This document shows, in pieces, positions 36,400 through 45,045 of a stretch of 64,000 bases of DNA. The translations under genes and the position numbers were made by a program. The notes under the pieces were generated by a model. It ran no database searches and was not told where the DNA came from. It saw only the letters and a list, made by a program, of their open reading frames with translations. The stretch's first letter is position 1; the number at the start of each line of letters is the position of its first letter. Origin of the DNA: Sinorhizobium chiapasense (GTDB lineage Bacteria > Pseudomonadota > Alphaproteobacteria > Rhizobiales > Rhizobiaceae); NCBI RefSeq assembly GCF_036488675.1, contig NZ_CP133148.1:744001-808000 (forward strand), in the 5' to 3' direction.

Positions 36400-36951
36400 C
36401 TAGGCTTTCCAGACTTTTGCGGGAAAACGCAGCGCCTGATTGGCAAGTTTCCCTTTAAGCCCGAGGGCGGCATCACAGAGCCCGACGACATGCCGGTTCG
36501 GTTTGGCTTCCGGGCGAAGCGTATGAAGGGCCGCGGCCGCTTCCTCGGGCGCCATGTAGCGCGCCAGAATGCCGAGCGTCAGCGCAGTCGATCTGCCGAA
36601 GCCGCGAAGACAGTGGATAAGCAGATGCGCATCCTCAGGCAGCGTGTCGATGAAGGCGAAGGTTGCATCGATCGCCTCCGCGCGAGCGGCATCGGGCGCG
36701 TCCGGGTCGGTCGCATCGCCGAAGTAAAGCTCCAGATGCCGCTCGGGCGGCAGTTCGATCATGGAAAGCAGCCGGCTTGCGGGCGCACGGATCGAGACGA
36801 GATGCGTTGGGGCCCAAAGGTGGCGGTTGTGGCGCGCCTCGGTCTGCGAACCGACGATCACGCGTATCGGCCAGCCGTTCGGATGTCGGGAATTGCTCCC
36901 GAGAACGGGCCGATAGAGTTCAGTTTCGGTGGTTTGAGCCGCAAGCGCCAT
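36400..36951 (-). CDS. Cys-based tyrosine/dual-specificity phosphatase-like protein
   Basis: 183 residues. Contains the phosphatase loop HCLRGFGRS (His113, Cys114, Arg120), the HC-x5-R-S/T signature. A candidate general acid is the Asp in YFGDATDPD (about residues 79-84). The N-terminus shows SRHPNGWPIRVIVGSQTEARHNRHLWAPTHLVSI, like the short bacterial Tyr phosphatases that rhizobia carry. No membrane segment. The target is unknown. Confidence 0.85.
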   Translation of the reverse strand: MALAAQTTETELYRPVLGSNSRHPNGWPIRVIVGSQTEARHNRHLWAPTHLVSIRAPASRLLSMIELPPERHLELYFGDATDPDAPDAARAEAIDATFAFIDTLPEDAHLLIHCLRGFGRSTALTLGILARYMAPEEAAAALHTLRPEAKPNRHVVGLCDAALGLKGKLANQALRFPAKVWKA

Positions 36952-37022
36952 GACGGGACCCTCGTTGATTCGTCTTGCTTGCGAAGACCATAACAGCGCG
37001 CGGCGGCGATCGGAATCCCTGA

Positions 37023-38063
37023 TCAGAACCGCGTGATCACGCTGATCCCGAGGTCCGTCGCGCGGTCCATGGTCACTAGCGCCGGAATGGCGTCCTCCAG
37101 CGAGATCTCGCGGCCGATCAGTTGTTTTGGGCTCAGCTTGCCGGCGGTGATCATCGACAGCATCGCGTCATAGCGCCAGGCCTGCATGCCGTGGCTGCCG
37201 TAGATTTCGAGTTCGTGGCCGATCACCTGTGCCATCGGGATCTGCGGTGTCGCATGCTCTGCGAGCATGAGGCCCACCTGCACATGGCGCCCGCGCCGAC
37301 GCAGGTTCTTGATCGAATTGAAGCAGGTGATCGGCGAGCCGAGAGCGTCGATCGAGACATGGGCGCCGCCCTTGGTGATTTCCCTTACGGCCTCGGCAAC
37401 GTCTCCCGTTTCCTTGCCGTTGATCGCGGCCACGGCGCCAAGTTTGCGGGCAAAGGCGAGTTTTTCCTCGGATATGTCGATTGCGATCGGGTTGGCGCCG
37501 AGCGCCGCGGCGATCATGATCGCCGAAAGGCCGACGCCGCCGCAGCCGTGCACGGCCACCCATTCACCGCCCGTGACGCGGGCTTGGTCGGCGATCGCCC
37601 GGAAGGATGTGGCGAAGCGGCAGCCGAGGCTTGCGGCGGTCGCGAAATCCATACTCTCCGGAAGGTGCACGAGGTTCTGGTCGGCAAAATCGATCGCCAC
37701 ATATTCGGCAAACGAGCCCCAATGGGTAAAGCCCGGCTGGAACTGTGCCTCGCAAACCTGCTGGTTGCCCGAGCGGCATTCCGCGCAACGGCCGCAGCCG
37801 GAAACGAACGGAACGGTCACGCGGTCGCCGATCTTGTAACGCAGGACACCGCGTCCGGTCGCCGTTATGGTCCCCGCGAGTTCGTGGCCAGGCACGTGCG
37901 GCAAACGAATATCCGCGTCGTGCCCCATCCAACCATGCCAGTCGCTGCGGCAGAGGCCGGTCGCCTCGACCTTGATGACAACGCCGTACTCACTCGGCTT
38001 CGGGTCCGGCAAGACCTTGATCTCCGGCATCTTCTCGAACGCGTCGTAATACATCGCTTTCAT
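37023..38063 (-). CDS. Zinc-dependent alcohol dehydrogenase family protein
   Basis: 346 residues, medium-chain dehydrogenase. Catalytic zinc ligands are in CRSDWHGW and PGHELAGTI; the four structural-zinc Cys are in [15 protein letters not shown]; the NAD(P) motif is [17 protein letters not shown]. The closest general type is class III/sorbitol- or threonine-like alcohol dehydrogenase, substrate undetermined. Single gene; the 259-nt region to 38322 carries both its promoter and that of the aminotransferase. Confidence 0.92.
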   Translation of the reverse strand: MKAMYYDAFEKMPEIKVLPDPKPSEYGVVIKVEATGLCRSDWHGWMGHDADIRLPHVPGHELAGTITATGRGVLRYKIGDRVTVPFVSGCGRCAECRSGNQQVCEAQFQPGFTHWGSFAEYVAIDFADQNLVHLPESMDFATAASLGCRFATSFRAIADQARVTGGEWVAVHGCGGVGLSAIMIAAALGANPIAIDISEEKLAFARKLGAVAAINGKETGDVAEAVREITKGGAHVSIDALGSPITCFNSIKNLRRRGRHVQVGLMLAEHATPQIPMAQVIGHELEIYGSHGMQAWRYDAMLSMITAGKLSPKQLIGREISLEDAIPALVTMDRATDLGISVITRF

Positions 38064-38322
38064 GTCTGGTCAGGCTCCTGTGCTCGTCGGCCTATTTTGG
38101 CATGACGGTTCGGCCGGTTCCACAATGGACGGCATGACATTTTTTGATGTACCCATTCACCCTGACACTGCCTTTTTCGGCTAGAGCTAGATGAGGAAAA
38201 AGTGTCCGCTTTTCCGGCCGCGCTTCGCTCTATCCAGTAGGGCCGACCACGATGGCAGTTGGATTGATCCAGCCGAAAGAAGGTCGGTGCGGCCGAGCGG
38301 ACGATAACGAGAGGAGAGGCCG

Positions 38323-39204
38323 ATGGCCGTCGATACAACCCCCCGCTCAACCACGTGGACCTATGTCGACGGTGAATGGCTTTCCGGCAATCCTCCCTTG
38401 ATCGGGCCGACCTCCCACGCGATGTGGCTCGGCTCCACCGTTTTCGACGGTGCCCGTTGGTTCGACGGTATCGCGCCGGACCTTGACCTGCACTGCCAGC
38501 GCGTCAATCGCTCCGCCGTTTCGTTGGGTCTCAAGCCCACGATATCCGCTGAAGAGATCGAGACGCTGACCTGGGAGGGCGTGAAGAAGTTCGACGGCAA
38601 GACGGCGATCTACGTCAAGCCGATGTATTGGGGCGAGCATGGTTCCTGGAGCGTCGTCGCCGTCGATCCGGAATCGACACGTTTCGCGCTCTGCCTGTTC
38701 GAGGCACCATTGGGCAACGCTCACGGGGGCTCGTCGCTGACCTTGTCGCCCTTCCGCCGGCCGACAATCGAGTGCATGCCGACGGATGCGAAGGCGGGCT
38801 GCCTTTATCCCAACAATGCCCGGATCCTTAACGAAGCGCGCTCGCGCGGCTTCGACAACGCGCTTGTGCGCGACATGCTCGGCAATATCGCCGAGACCGG
38901 ATCATCCAACATTTTCATGGTGAAGGACGGTGTCGTCTTCACGCCGGCCGCCAACAAGACCTTCCTCGCCGGCATCACCCGCTTCCGCGTCATGAGCCTC
39001 TTGCGCGAGGCCGGCTTCGAGGTCGTCGAGACCACCATGACGATGGCCGATTTCGAAGCGGCGGACGAGATCTTCACCACCGGCAACTATTCCAAGGTGC
39101 TGCCCGTGACCCGCCTTGACGACCGCGACCTTCAGGCCGGCCCGATCGCCGCCAAGGCGCGCGATCTTTACATGGACTGGGCGCATTCGAGCCGGGACGT
39201 TTGA
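38323..39204 (+). CDS. Branched-chain aminotransferase (class IV)
   Basis: 293 residues, PLP fold type IV. The segments TWTYVDGEWLSGNPPLIGPTSHAMWLGSTVFDGARWFDG, KAGCLYPNNARILNEARSRGFDNALV (PLP Lys in the DAKAGC segment) and GNIAETGSSNIFMVKDGVVFTP match IlvE-type enzymes. It transfers amino groups between Leu/Ile/Val and 2-oxoglutarate; a D-amino-acid or aminodeoxychorismate-lyase-type activity is less likely given length and motifs. It is followed by the inverted R2 copy at 39272. Confidence 0.9.
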   Translation: MAVDTTPRSTTWTYVDGEWLSGNPPLIGPTSHAMWLGSTVFDGARWFDGIAPDLDLHCQRVNRSAVSLGLKPTISAEEIETLTWEGVKKFDGKTAIYVKPMYWGEHGSWSVVAVDPESTRFALCLFEAPLGNAHGGSSLTLSPFRRPTIECMPTDAKAGCLYPNNARILNEARSRGFDNALVRDMLGNIAETGSSNIFMVKDGVVFTPAANKTFLAGITRFRVMSLLREAGFEVVETTMTMADFEAADEIFTTGNYSKVLPVTRLDDRDLQAGPIAAKARDLYMDWAHSSRDV

Positions 39205-39271
39205 CGGCACGGACACGCGTTATTCATAGGCCCGGCAGGGCGACTGCTGCCCCAACCGATCGCACGTCGGC

Positions 39272-39373
39272 TAGATCGTTTCATTGCTTCTTTGAAACAG
39301 TGAAATGATGTAACTCTTTGAAATCACGCAATTCCGGACGGAAAACCGTTACACACTTTTCCTGGAGTTGCTT
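39272..39373 (-). repeat. Dispersed repeat R2, copy 3 (inverted)
   Basis: Minus-orientation copy: AGCAACTCCAGGAAAAGTG next to the YdeI-like gene, then GGTTTTCCGTCCGGAATTGCG, and a distal inverted repeat near 39272-39315 (TCATTTCACTG with an imperfect partner). The stop codon of the YdeI-like gene lies inside it, so the repeat supplies the last residues of that protein. Confidence 0.85.
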
Positions 39374-39618
39374 CGGTTCTCGTCGCGCCGATCGCCATAG
39401 GGCATGCGCATATAGGCGTCTCCGGCTTGAAGTTCGGCGAGCATCTGGGCGATGCGCTTCTCGCGGGTTTCGCTACGCTTGGCGCGGGCGATCCACCCGA
39501 GATAGTCGTTGCGCTGATAGGCGGGACGGGCGGCATAGGCAGCTTCGAGCCCGCTGTCACGCAGCCGCGCTGCAATGTCGTCGGGCATCGGCTGGATCGC
39601 CCGCCTGAGATTTGCCAT
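39349..39618 (-). CDS. YdeI/OmpD-associated-type small protein
   Basis: 89 residues from ATG 39618 (MANLRRAIQPMPDDIAARLRDSGLEAAYAARPAYQRNDYLGWIARAKRSETREKRIAQMLAEL). The RNDYLGWI...RSETREKRI block is the C-terminal helical domain of YdeI/bacteriocin-protection family proteins; the N-terminal DUF1801-like half is absent, as in many short versions. The last residues (RDENRSNSRKSV) come from repeat R2. Next to the VOC gene in the same direction (24-nt gap), likely co-transcribed. Confidence 0.82.
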   Translation of the reverse strand: MANLRRAIQPMPDDIAARLRDSGLEAAYAARPAYQRNDYLGWIARAKRSETREKRIAQMLAELQAGDAYMRMPYGDRRDENRSNSRKSV

Positions 39619-39642
39619 GCCTTTGCCTGTTCCCGTCACGCC

Positions 39643-40053
39643 TCAATCTCCGAGCGGACGGATGACGACATCGGCGGAAGAGCGCGTCGTCGGCCCGTGG
39701 TAGACCGCTTCGATATTGTTGCCGTCGGGGTCGAGGAGAAAGGCGGCGAAATAGCCGGGGTGATAGGGTCGCTCGCCGGGCTCGCCATTGTCTTTCCCAC
39801 CGTTTGCGAGGCCGGCTTCGTAGAACCGGTGAACCGCATCCGGATTGATTGCCTGGAAGGCGACATGGACATGGCTGCGATAGCTTTCGGCCTGATCGAT
39901 AAAGAGTTCGTCGAATGCAATCGCCTCATCAGTCTCGAAGGTCGGCTGGTGGCCGAGCGTGGCGAGAATTGCGCGGTAGAAACGCTTGCTTGCGGCGAGG
40001 TCTCTTGCCCGGAGATGCACATGGTCGAGCAGCCGCCCCTGATGGAATTCCAT
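39643..40053 (-). CDS. VOC (glyoxalase/bleomycin-resistance) family protein
   Basis: 136 residues from ATG 40053, chosen for the GCGGAGGA ribosome site right upstream (an ATG at 40098 extends the frame by 15 residues). A single VOC domain with LLDHVHLRARDLAASKRFYRAILATLG, VAFQAINPDAVHRFYEAGLANGG and FAAFLLDPDGNNIEAVYHG, where His and Glu metal-ligand positions of the fold are visible. Metal-dependent dioxygenase, isomerase or binding roles are all possible for this family. Confidence 0.88.
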   Translation of the reverse strand: MEFHQGRLLDHVHLRARDLAASKRFYRAILATLGHQPTFETDEAIAFDELFIDQAESYRSHVHVAFQAINPDAVHRFYEAGLANGGKDNGEPGERPYHPGYFAAFLLDPDGNNIEAVYHGPTTRSSADVVIRPLGD

Positions 40054-40172
40054 AACGTCCTCCGCCTGCGTGTTCTGTTCATGGATGTTGGAAGACATAG
40101 GACCCTTGTGCAGGATGTCGATGCGGCTGCCGGACGGGGAAACAAATGCAGCCTTCGGGCAGGCTCCCGCGG

Positions 40173-40694
40173 TCAGCGAGAGAGGGGAGCGCGTGCGGCT
40201 TTCACCGCGACTGCGCGCTTGCGGATCAAATAGGCCTGAAGCGAAACGCCCGAGAGGAAAATCACGAGCCAGGCCATCAGGGTCGTCTGGACGATCGGCG
40301 AGTCCGGGCCGTTCGCAAGAGGCTGGGAAGCGGGTAGTCGCGTCAGCGACTCATTGATTGCCGGCACGATCAGCAGGAAAAAGCTGAAACTTAGTCCGAA
40401 GCTGGTGAGATAGGGCTTCAGGCGGCCGAGTCTGTTTGTGCGGGCGCCGGCGAGGCTGCTCGCCACGACAACAAGCGTCATGATCCCGAGCGCATGCCCC
40501 TCGTTGAAGCCGCCGGTGCTCGACAATCCGAAGGATGTCAACACCGAGAGCACCAATGAGGAGACATAGATCTTACACGAACGGGTCTCCGGGACGATTG
40601 CGCCGTGGCGCGCAAAACCGTAGAGGCCCGCGACGACTGGCGCGAGGCTGATCGCCGTATGGATCATGCCGAGAGTGGAGAGGGGGTTGGCCAT
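40173..40694 (-). CDS. Hypothetical inner-membrane protein
   Basis: 173 residues, about five hydrophobic helices (SLGMIHTAISLAPVVAGLYGF, IYVSSLVLSVLTSFGLS, ALGIMTLVVVASSLAG, TSFGLSFSFFLLIVPAI, TLMAWLVIFLSGVSLQAYLI). No domain recognised. It lies directly downstream of the TetR gene on the same strand, with an exact copy of the TetR upstream palindrome at 40715-40732, 21 nt before its ATG, so it is probably a repressed target. Confidence 0.78.
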   Translation of the reverse strand: MANPLSTLGMIHTAISLAPVVAGLYGFARHGAIVPETRSCKIYVSSLVLSVLTSFGLSSTGGFNEGHALGIMTLVVVASSLAGARTNRLGRLKPYLTSFGLSFSFFLLIVPAINESLTRLPASQPLANGPDSPIVQTTLMAWLVIFLSGVSLQAYLIRKRAVAVKAARAPLSR

Positions 40695-40714
40695 TTTCCT
40701 GTTCCTTTGATAAT

Positions 40715-40732
40715 GGACCGACTAGTTGGTCC
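40715..40732. promoter_or_regulatory. TetR-type operator upstream of the membrane-protein gene
   Basis: GGACCGACTAGTTGGTCC, a near-perfect palindrome (one mismatched pair), located between the TetR stop and the start of the membrane-protein gene. The ACCGACTAGTTGGTC core is identical at 41357-41371 upstream of the TetR gene. Confidence 0.8.
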
Positions 40733-40757
40733 GTTTCTGCTCAAAAAAATGATGCGC

Positions 40758-41345
40758 CTATTTGTTCTGCCGCTGCATGATCTGTCCGACCGCGCGGCGG
40801 GCAATGGCGGAAAACACCTCAGGGTCCGATCCCGCGACACGCGCTGCGAGCATGGCCCCGTGCACGGTTGCCATGAGCATTTCCGCTTCGGCGGTGGCAC
40901 CCTTTTCCGTCTCCAGTTTGCCGGCTTGAACTCCGCCGTTGATCGCGACGGCAAGCCAGGAGGCGAGGTCCGAAAAGTGGCCCTGCACCTGCCGCACGAC
41001 ACCTTCCGGCAGCGACGGAATTTCCGAGGCAAGCAGGGCACCGATGCAGAAAGGCTTTTCCTTTCTGCGGATGCAGTCTTCCCAGTAACCGATATAGGCG
41101 CCTAGCCGCTCGGCCGGATCCGACACCGCCGAAAACAACGCTTCGACGCTTTGCCGATTCTTCTCGCGATAGCGCGCGAGAACCTTTTCGGCGAGGTCGG
41201 CCTTGGTTGGAAAGTGGTGATGGATCGTTGCCTTGCCGACACCGACCTCGGCTGAAATGTCCGCATAGCTGAACGCGTTGTAGCCCCTCGAAACCATGAG
41301 GTCCTCTGCCGCGTCCAGAATTCTGTCATATGTCCCGCTTGCCAT
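40758..41345 (-). CDS. TetR/AcrR-family repressor
   Basis: 195 residues. HTH: YDRILDAAEDLMVSRGYNAFSYADISAEVGVGKATIHHHFPTKADLAEKVLARYREKN; C-terminal ligand domain with CIRRKEKPFCIGALLASEIPSLPEGV, like the TetR group that regulates NemR-type or membrane-protein genes. Two identical operators (40715 and 41357) flank the gene, predicting repression of itself and the downstream membrane protein. Cys residues in the ligand domain could sense electrophiles (inference). Confidence 0.92.
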   Translation of the reverse strand: MASGTYDRILDAAEDLMVSRGYNAFSYADISAEVGVGKATIHHHFPTKADLAEKVLARYREKNRQSVEALFSAVSDPAERLGAYIGYWEDCIRRKEKPFCIGALLASEIPSLPEGVVRQVQGHFSDLASWLAVAINGGVQAGKLETEKGATAEAEMLMATVHGAMLAARVAGSDPEVFSAIARRAVGQIMQRQNK

Positions 41346-41356
41346 GGCGAGAATCT

Positions 41357-41371
41357 ACCGACTAGTTGGTC
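41357..41371. promoter_or_regulatory. TetR-type operator upstream of the TetR gene
   Basis: ACCGACTAGTTGGTC, the same core as at 40717-40731, 11 nt upstream of the TetR start codon. Autoregulation is predicted. Confidence 0.8.
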
Positions 41372-41454
41372 GATAGACAAGTGCCCGAATCTCACAAGGT
41401 CGTGACAGGGTCTGCCTAGGCCCTGTGCGGGGGAGCGCGACTGTCGGCTGCTGG

Positions 41455-41780
41455 TTACGGCTTCGATACCGGTATTACCTGAGCGCCGATCTCGCCGCCA
41501 AGTTCCACGGCCTTGGTCTGCTTGTTGTAGACGCAGATCTGCGTGACGGTGGCGTCGCCGGCTTTCGGCTTGCCGGATACGAGCGCCACTCCGTAGCTTT
41601 CGGTACCGAAAGGATCAACGATCGCGCTGACCTCCTCAAGTGATTCGGCGGCGGCAATGCACTTGGCCGATACGTCTGCCGGAATTCCTCCTATGCATCG
41701 TCCGATGAGGCATGTGCTGCACCCGCGGCAATGCCTACTGCTGCAAAAAGGCTCAGGATTAAGGCAGGGCGTCTCGGCAT
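41455..41780 (-). pseudogene. Decayed gene for a small secreted protein
   Basis: Starts MPRRPALILSLFAAVGIAAGAAHASSDDA (a signal peptide from ATG 41780), then an in-frame TAG where a Trp (TGG) would fit, followed by EEFR. One base is then missing, because the sequence continues in the next frame as DVSAKCIAAAESLEE...VDPFGTESYGVALVSGKPKAG...TQICVYNKQTKAVELGGEIGA and ends in TAA at 41455. Restoring one base gives a coherent exported protein of about 108 residues with two Cys. Two lesions make a sequencing error less likely but not impossible. Confidence 0.75.
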
Positions 41781-41996
41781 CTGTGGTTCCTCATATTCGT
41801 CGGGACGCGCAGGTTGTAGCACGCCGATCTTGACGAGAATTTGCCAGAGAGAAGGATTCGCTCGAAACGCAACGAAAGTATTTTGCGCGTGGCAGAGAAA
41901 TTTTGGCACCGCATCGGTTGCCTCGGTCTATGCCGGTGCCTATGTTCCCGCTCACAGATTTCCTTGACGAAATCCATACCAAGAGGAGATGCCACA

Positions 41997-42599
41997 ATGG
42001 CTTTCGAATTGCCGAACCTTCCCTATGACTACGATGCGCTCGCCCCCTATATGTCGCGCGAAACGCTCGAATATCATCACGACAAGCATCACCTCGCTTA
42101 CGTGACGAACGGCAACAAGCTCGCCGAGGAAGCCGGTCTTTCCGGTCTTTCGCTCGAGGAAGTCGTCAAGAAGTCCTATGGGACCAACCAACCGCTGTTC
42201 AACAATGCCGGCCAGCACTACAACCACATCCATTTCTGGAAGTGGATGAAGAAGGGCGGCGGCGGCACCAGCCTGCCGGGCAAGCTCGACGCGGCCATCA
42301 AGTCGGACCTCGGCGGCTACGACAAGTTCCGCGCCGATTTCATCGCCGCCGGCACCGGCCAGTTCGGCTCAGGCTGGGCCTGGCTCTCGGTCAAGAACGG
42401 CAAACTTGAAGTCTCGAAGACCCCGAACGGCGAAAATCCGCTCGTCCACGGCGCGTCGCCGATCCTTGGCGTCGATGTCTGGGAGCACTCCTACTACATC
42501 GACTACCGCAACGCCCGCCCGAAGTACCTCGAGGCCTTCGTCGACAATCTCATCAACTGGGATTACGTGCTCGAAATGTACGAGGCTGCGACGAAGTAA
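41997..42599 (+). CDS. sodB: Iron/manganese superoxide dismutase SodB
   Basis: 200 residues from ATG 41997, with AGAGGAG upstream. It dismutates superoxide to oxygen and peroxide. Metal ligands are visible: His in LEYHHDKHHLAYV, His in NNAGQHYNHIHFW, Asp and His in GVDVWEHSYYIDYRN. In Sinorhizobium the SodB enzyme is known to work with Fe or Mn. Cytoplasmic; no signal peptide. Followed by a strong terminator and a RIME element. Confidence 0.97.
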   Translation: MAFELPNLPYDYDALAPYMSRETLEYHHDKHHLAYVTNGNKLAEEAGLSGLSLEEVVKKSYGTNQPLFNNAGQHYNHIHFWKWMKKGGGGTSLPGKLDAAIKSDLGGYDKFRADFIAAGTGQFGSGWAWLSVKNGKLEVSKTPNGENPLVHGASPILGVDVWEHSYYIDYRNARPKYLEAFVDNLINWDYVLEMYEAATK

Positions 42600-42628
42600 G
42601 CGGCTGTTTTCATCTCGGCAGGCAATTC

Positions 42629-42660
42629 GGCCCGGCGCTTGCGCCGGGCCTTTTCGTTTT
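42629..42660 (+). terminator. Rho-independent terminator of sodB
   Basis: GGCCCGGCGC / GCGCCGGGCC perfect stem, followed by TTTTCGTTTT, 30 nt after the sodB stop. Confidence 0.88.
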
Positions 42661-42677
42661 GACAAGCTTGCAGTTTT

Positions 42678-42798
42678 GCCCCTCACCCTAGCCCTCTCCC
42701 CGCAGGCGGGGAGAGGGGGCACTGGGGCCGAAACGCTGCCGCGAGTCTCCTTCGCCCCGCTTGCGGGGAGAAGGTGGCCGGCCGGTCGGATGAGGGGC
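42678..42798. repeat. RIME element between sodB and WYL gene
   Basis: GCCCCTCACCCTAGCC...GATGAGGGGC with two palindromes (CTCTCCCCGCAGGCGGGGAGAG and TTCGCCCCGCTTGCGGGGAGAA). Inverted relative to the bet-operon copies. It ends 7 nt before the stop codon of the convergent WYL gene. Confidence 0.9.
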
Positions 42799-42804
42799 AA
42801 ATCC

Positions 42805-43518
42805 TCACGCATCCTCCGCCTCAAGCGGCCGATCGGCATTCATCTTCCAGCCGCTGATCCAAAGCTGCCTGAGATCATTGCCCTCGCCGTGGAAGAAGTC
42901 GTCGACTGGTTCGCAATGCTCCACCCGGTCGGCGCGGAAGTTGCGGATGTCTTGGCGCAGTTCGCACCAGGCGACCATCATCGCGTGTTCCGAATAATAG
43001 ATCAGCGCCAGCGGGCGCACCGTGCGTTCGCTCGCCCGCCCGAGTTCGTCGCGATAGTCGAGCGCGAGCTTCTGTTCGTCGCGGATCGCGCGGCGAACCA
43101 TGGCGAGATCGATGGCGGGCGGCGGCGCTGCAACAGTGCCCCAGGCGTGCAGTGCCTGCGACTGGAACGCCTGGCGCAACGGCCCGGGAACGGCGCCGGT
43201 GATCTTCTGGTTCACGCGCCGCGCGGCGGCCTTCAGTTCCTCGTCACCCGTACGTGCGAGCAGCGCCAGCGCCAGTACGATCGCCTCCGTCTCTTCGATC
43301 GTGAACATCAAGGGTGGCAGATCAAAGCCGGGTCTTAAGACATAGCCGAGGCCGCGTTCGCCCTCGATCGGCACCCGCATCGCCTGCAGGGCGGCGATGT
43401 CGCGGTAGATCGAGCGCGGCGTCACCTCCAGCGTTTCGGCAATTTCGGCGGCCGTTACCGGTTTCCTGGCAAGCCGCAGGATCTGGATGATTTCAAACAG
43501 GCGCGACGCCTTGCGCAC
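42805..43518 (-). CDS. WYL-domain transcriptional regulator (YafY-like)
   Basis: 237 residues using GTG 43518, preceded by GGAGGG; that is where the family start (M/V-RKASRLFEIIQILR) falls. An N-terminal HTH_11 (PVTAAEIAETLEVTPRSIYRDIAALQAMRVPIEGERGLGYVL) is followed by the WYL sensor domain (RPLALIYYSEHAMMVAWCELRQDIRNFRADRV). Such proteins often control the divergent neighbour. Here that is a LysE-type exporter, and a perfect palindrome at 43549-43566 lies between them. Confidence 0.9.
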   Translation of the reverse strand: MRKASRLFEIIQILRLARKPVTAAEIAETLEVTPRSIYRDIAALQAMRVPIEGERGLGYVLRPGFDLPPLMFTIEETEAIVLALALLARTGDEELKAAARRVNQKITGAVPGPLRQAFQSQALHAWGTVAAPPPAIDLAMVRRAIRDEQKLALDYRDELGRASERTVRPLALIYYSEHAMMVAWCELRQDIRNFRADRVEHCEPVDDFFHGEGNDLRQLWISGWKMNADRPLEAEDA

Positions 43519-43548
43519 AGAAAAAACCCTCCATCGCCTCAAAGGCTC

Positions 43549-43566
43549 CTGACAAATCCCTGTCAG
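43549..43566. promoter_or_regulatory. Candidate operator of the WYL regulator
   Basis: CTGACA-AATCCC-TGTCAG, a perfect inverted repeat with 6-bp arms, in the 134-nt space between the divergent WYL and LysE genes, 31 nt upstream of the WYL start. Confidence 0.6.
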
Positions 43567-43652
43567 TTGGGCAGCGATATAACACGTGTCAACGGATTGA
43601 AAAATCGACAATCCGCTCACGCATTCACATGGAAATCTCACGGACAACTGAC

Positions 43653-44291
43653 ATGAGCTACGCGGAAAACCTCTGGCTTTTCTTCACCCTTCTCTTCGGC
43701 ATCATCATCGTGCCTGGCATGGACATGGTCTTCGTGCTGGCGAATTCACTGACCGGCGGACGGGCCTCCGGCCTGTCGGCGACAGCCGGCATCATGGCTG
43801 GCGGCGTGCTCCACACGCTCTATGCCGCGCTCGGCGTCAGCGTCGTCCTGCATCTCGTGCCACAGCTTTTCAACGTGCTGCTTGTCGCCGGTGCCCTCTA
43901 CATCGCCTGGATCGGCTTCTCGCTGTTGCGCAGTTCGATCACCATCGGCGGTATCGAAAAGGCGGTGCAGCTGTCGCGCTGGGCGAGCTTTCGCCAGGGC
44001 GCGCTGACAAGCCTGATGAATCCCAAGGCTTATCTCTTCATGCTGGCCGTCTACCCGCAGTTCCTCAAGCCGCAATTCGGTCCGATCTGGTCGCAGGCCG
44101 CGGTCATGGCGATGATGATCGCGCTAACGCAGCTTGCGGTCTATGGCGGGCTCGCGCTTGCCGCCGGCCGCGGCCGTGATCTGCTTGTCGGCAGTCCAGG
44201 CGCGACGGTGGCAATCGGAAGGGCGGCCGGTCTCCTGCTCATCGCCGTTGCCGTCTTTACCGTATGGCATGGGTGGGTAGCTGTCCGGTGA
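43653..44291 (+). CDS. LysE/RhtB-family translocator
   Basis: 212 residues with about six hydrophobic helices. The family start ENLWLFFTLLFGIIIVPGMDMVFVLANSLTGGRASGLSATAGIMAGGVLHTLYAALGVS contains the GxDM and Gly-rich segments; SLMNPKAYLFMLAVYPQFL is the second-half motif. These export amino acids (Lys, Thr, homoserine) or related small molecules. ATG 43653 is preferred; 43629 would add eight residues. Divergent from the WYL regulator, likely its target. Confidence 0.88.
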   Translation: MSYAENLWLFFTLLFGIIIVPGMDMVFVLANSLTGGRASGLSATAGIMAGGVLHTLYAALGVSVVLHLVPQLFNVLLVAGALYIAWIGFSLLRSSITIGGIEKAVQLSRWASFRQGALTSLMNPKAYLFMLAVYPQFLKPQFGPIWSQAAVMAMMIALTQLAVYGGLALAAGRGRDLLVGSPGATVAIGRAAGLLLIAVAVFTVWHGWVAVR

Positions 44292-44513
44292 GGAAGGGGG
44301 CCGTCGATCGCTCCCAAGTATTATGGCGCGGCTGTCCTGTCCAAGCTGTTTTCCGACATGCGACAAGCGCCGGCAGTACCGCCGTTGGCGCCAAGTTATG
44401 TTGCAGTGACAAGAACATCAAAAAAATGTTACTTCCGTCAAAAGGCCAAAATGCCATCATGCCCGCGCCTTCAACAGGAAGCCGCAGAAGCGGATTCGAA
44501 TGACCGGGAGATC

Positions 44514-44963
44514 ATGATGAAGATACGAGCTTTTATGCTTGCTGCCGTCCTCGCAGGCTTGGGTGTTACCGCGGTCACGGCGGCGGACGAGCCGCAGGCG
44601 GTGCGCCAGCAACTGATGAAGAAGGTCGGTCAGGCCGCCGGTGCGTTGAGCGGCATAGCCAAGGGCGAAAAACCCTACGATGCGGAAATCGTCAAGGCAT
44701 CGCTGACGACAATCAGCGAGACGGTGAAGATCTTCCCGACTCATTTCCCGGCGGGCACGGAAACCGGCTTGGAAACCGAAGCAAGCCCGAAGATCTGGGA
44801 AAACATGGATGACTTCAAGGCCAAAGCCGCCAAGCTCGGCACCGACGCGAGCACGCTGCTTGCCCAGCTTCCTGCCGATAAGGCCGGCGTTGGCGCTGCC
44901 CTGGGCATTCTCGGCAAGGACTGTTCCAGCTGTCACGAGACCTATCGCCTGAAAAAGGACTGA
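44514..44963 (+). CDS. Cytochrome c556/c'-type protein
   Basis: 149 residues from ATG 44514 with a signal peptide (KIRAFMLAAVLAGLGVTAVTAADEP). The mature part is a four-helix bundle of the cytochrome c' type, with the single heme motif CSSCH at residues 137-141 close to the C-terminus (CSSCHETYRLKKD). Periplasmic electron carrier. 82 nt upstream of the di-heme cytochrome gene on the same strand, so the two are probably co-transcribed and exchange electrons. Confidence 0.9.
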   Translation: MMKIRAFMLAAVLAGLGVTAVTAADEPQAVRQQLMKKVGQAAGALSGIAKGEKPYDAEIVKASLTTISETVKIFPTHFPAGTETGLETEASPKIWENMDDFKAKAAKLGTDASTLLAQLPADKAGVGAALGILGKDCSSCHETYRLKKD

Positions 44964-45045
44964 GAAGCGTTCCTTCATTCTGACTGTTTGCGATGCGCCG
45001 GCCCTGCTGGCGCATGCTTTGTCTTCCAGCATGAGGGGAGGCCCG

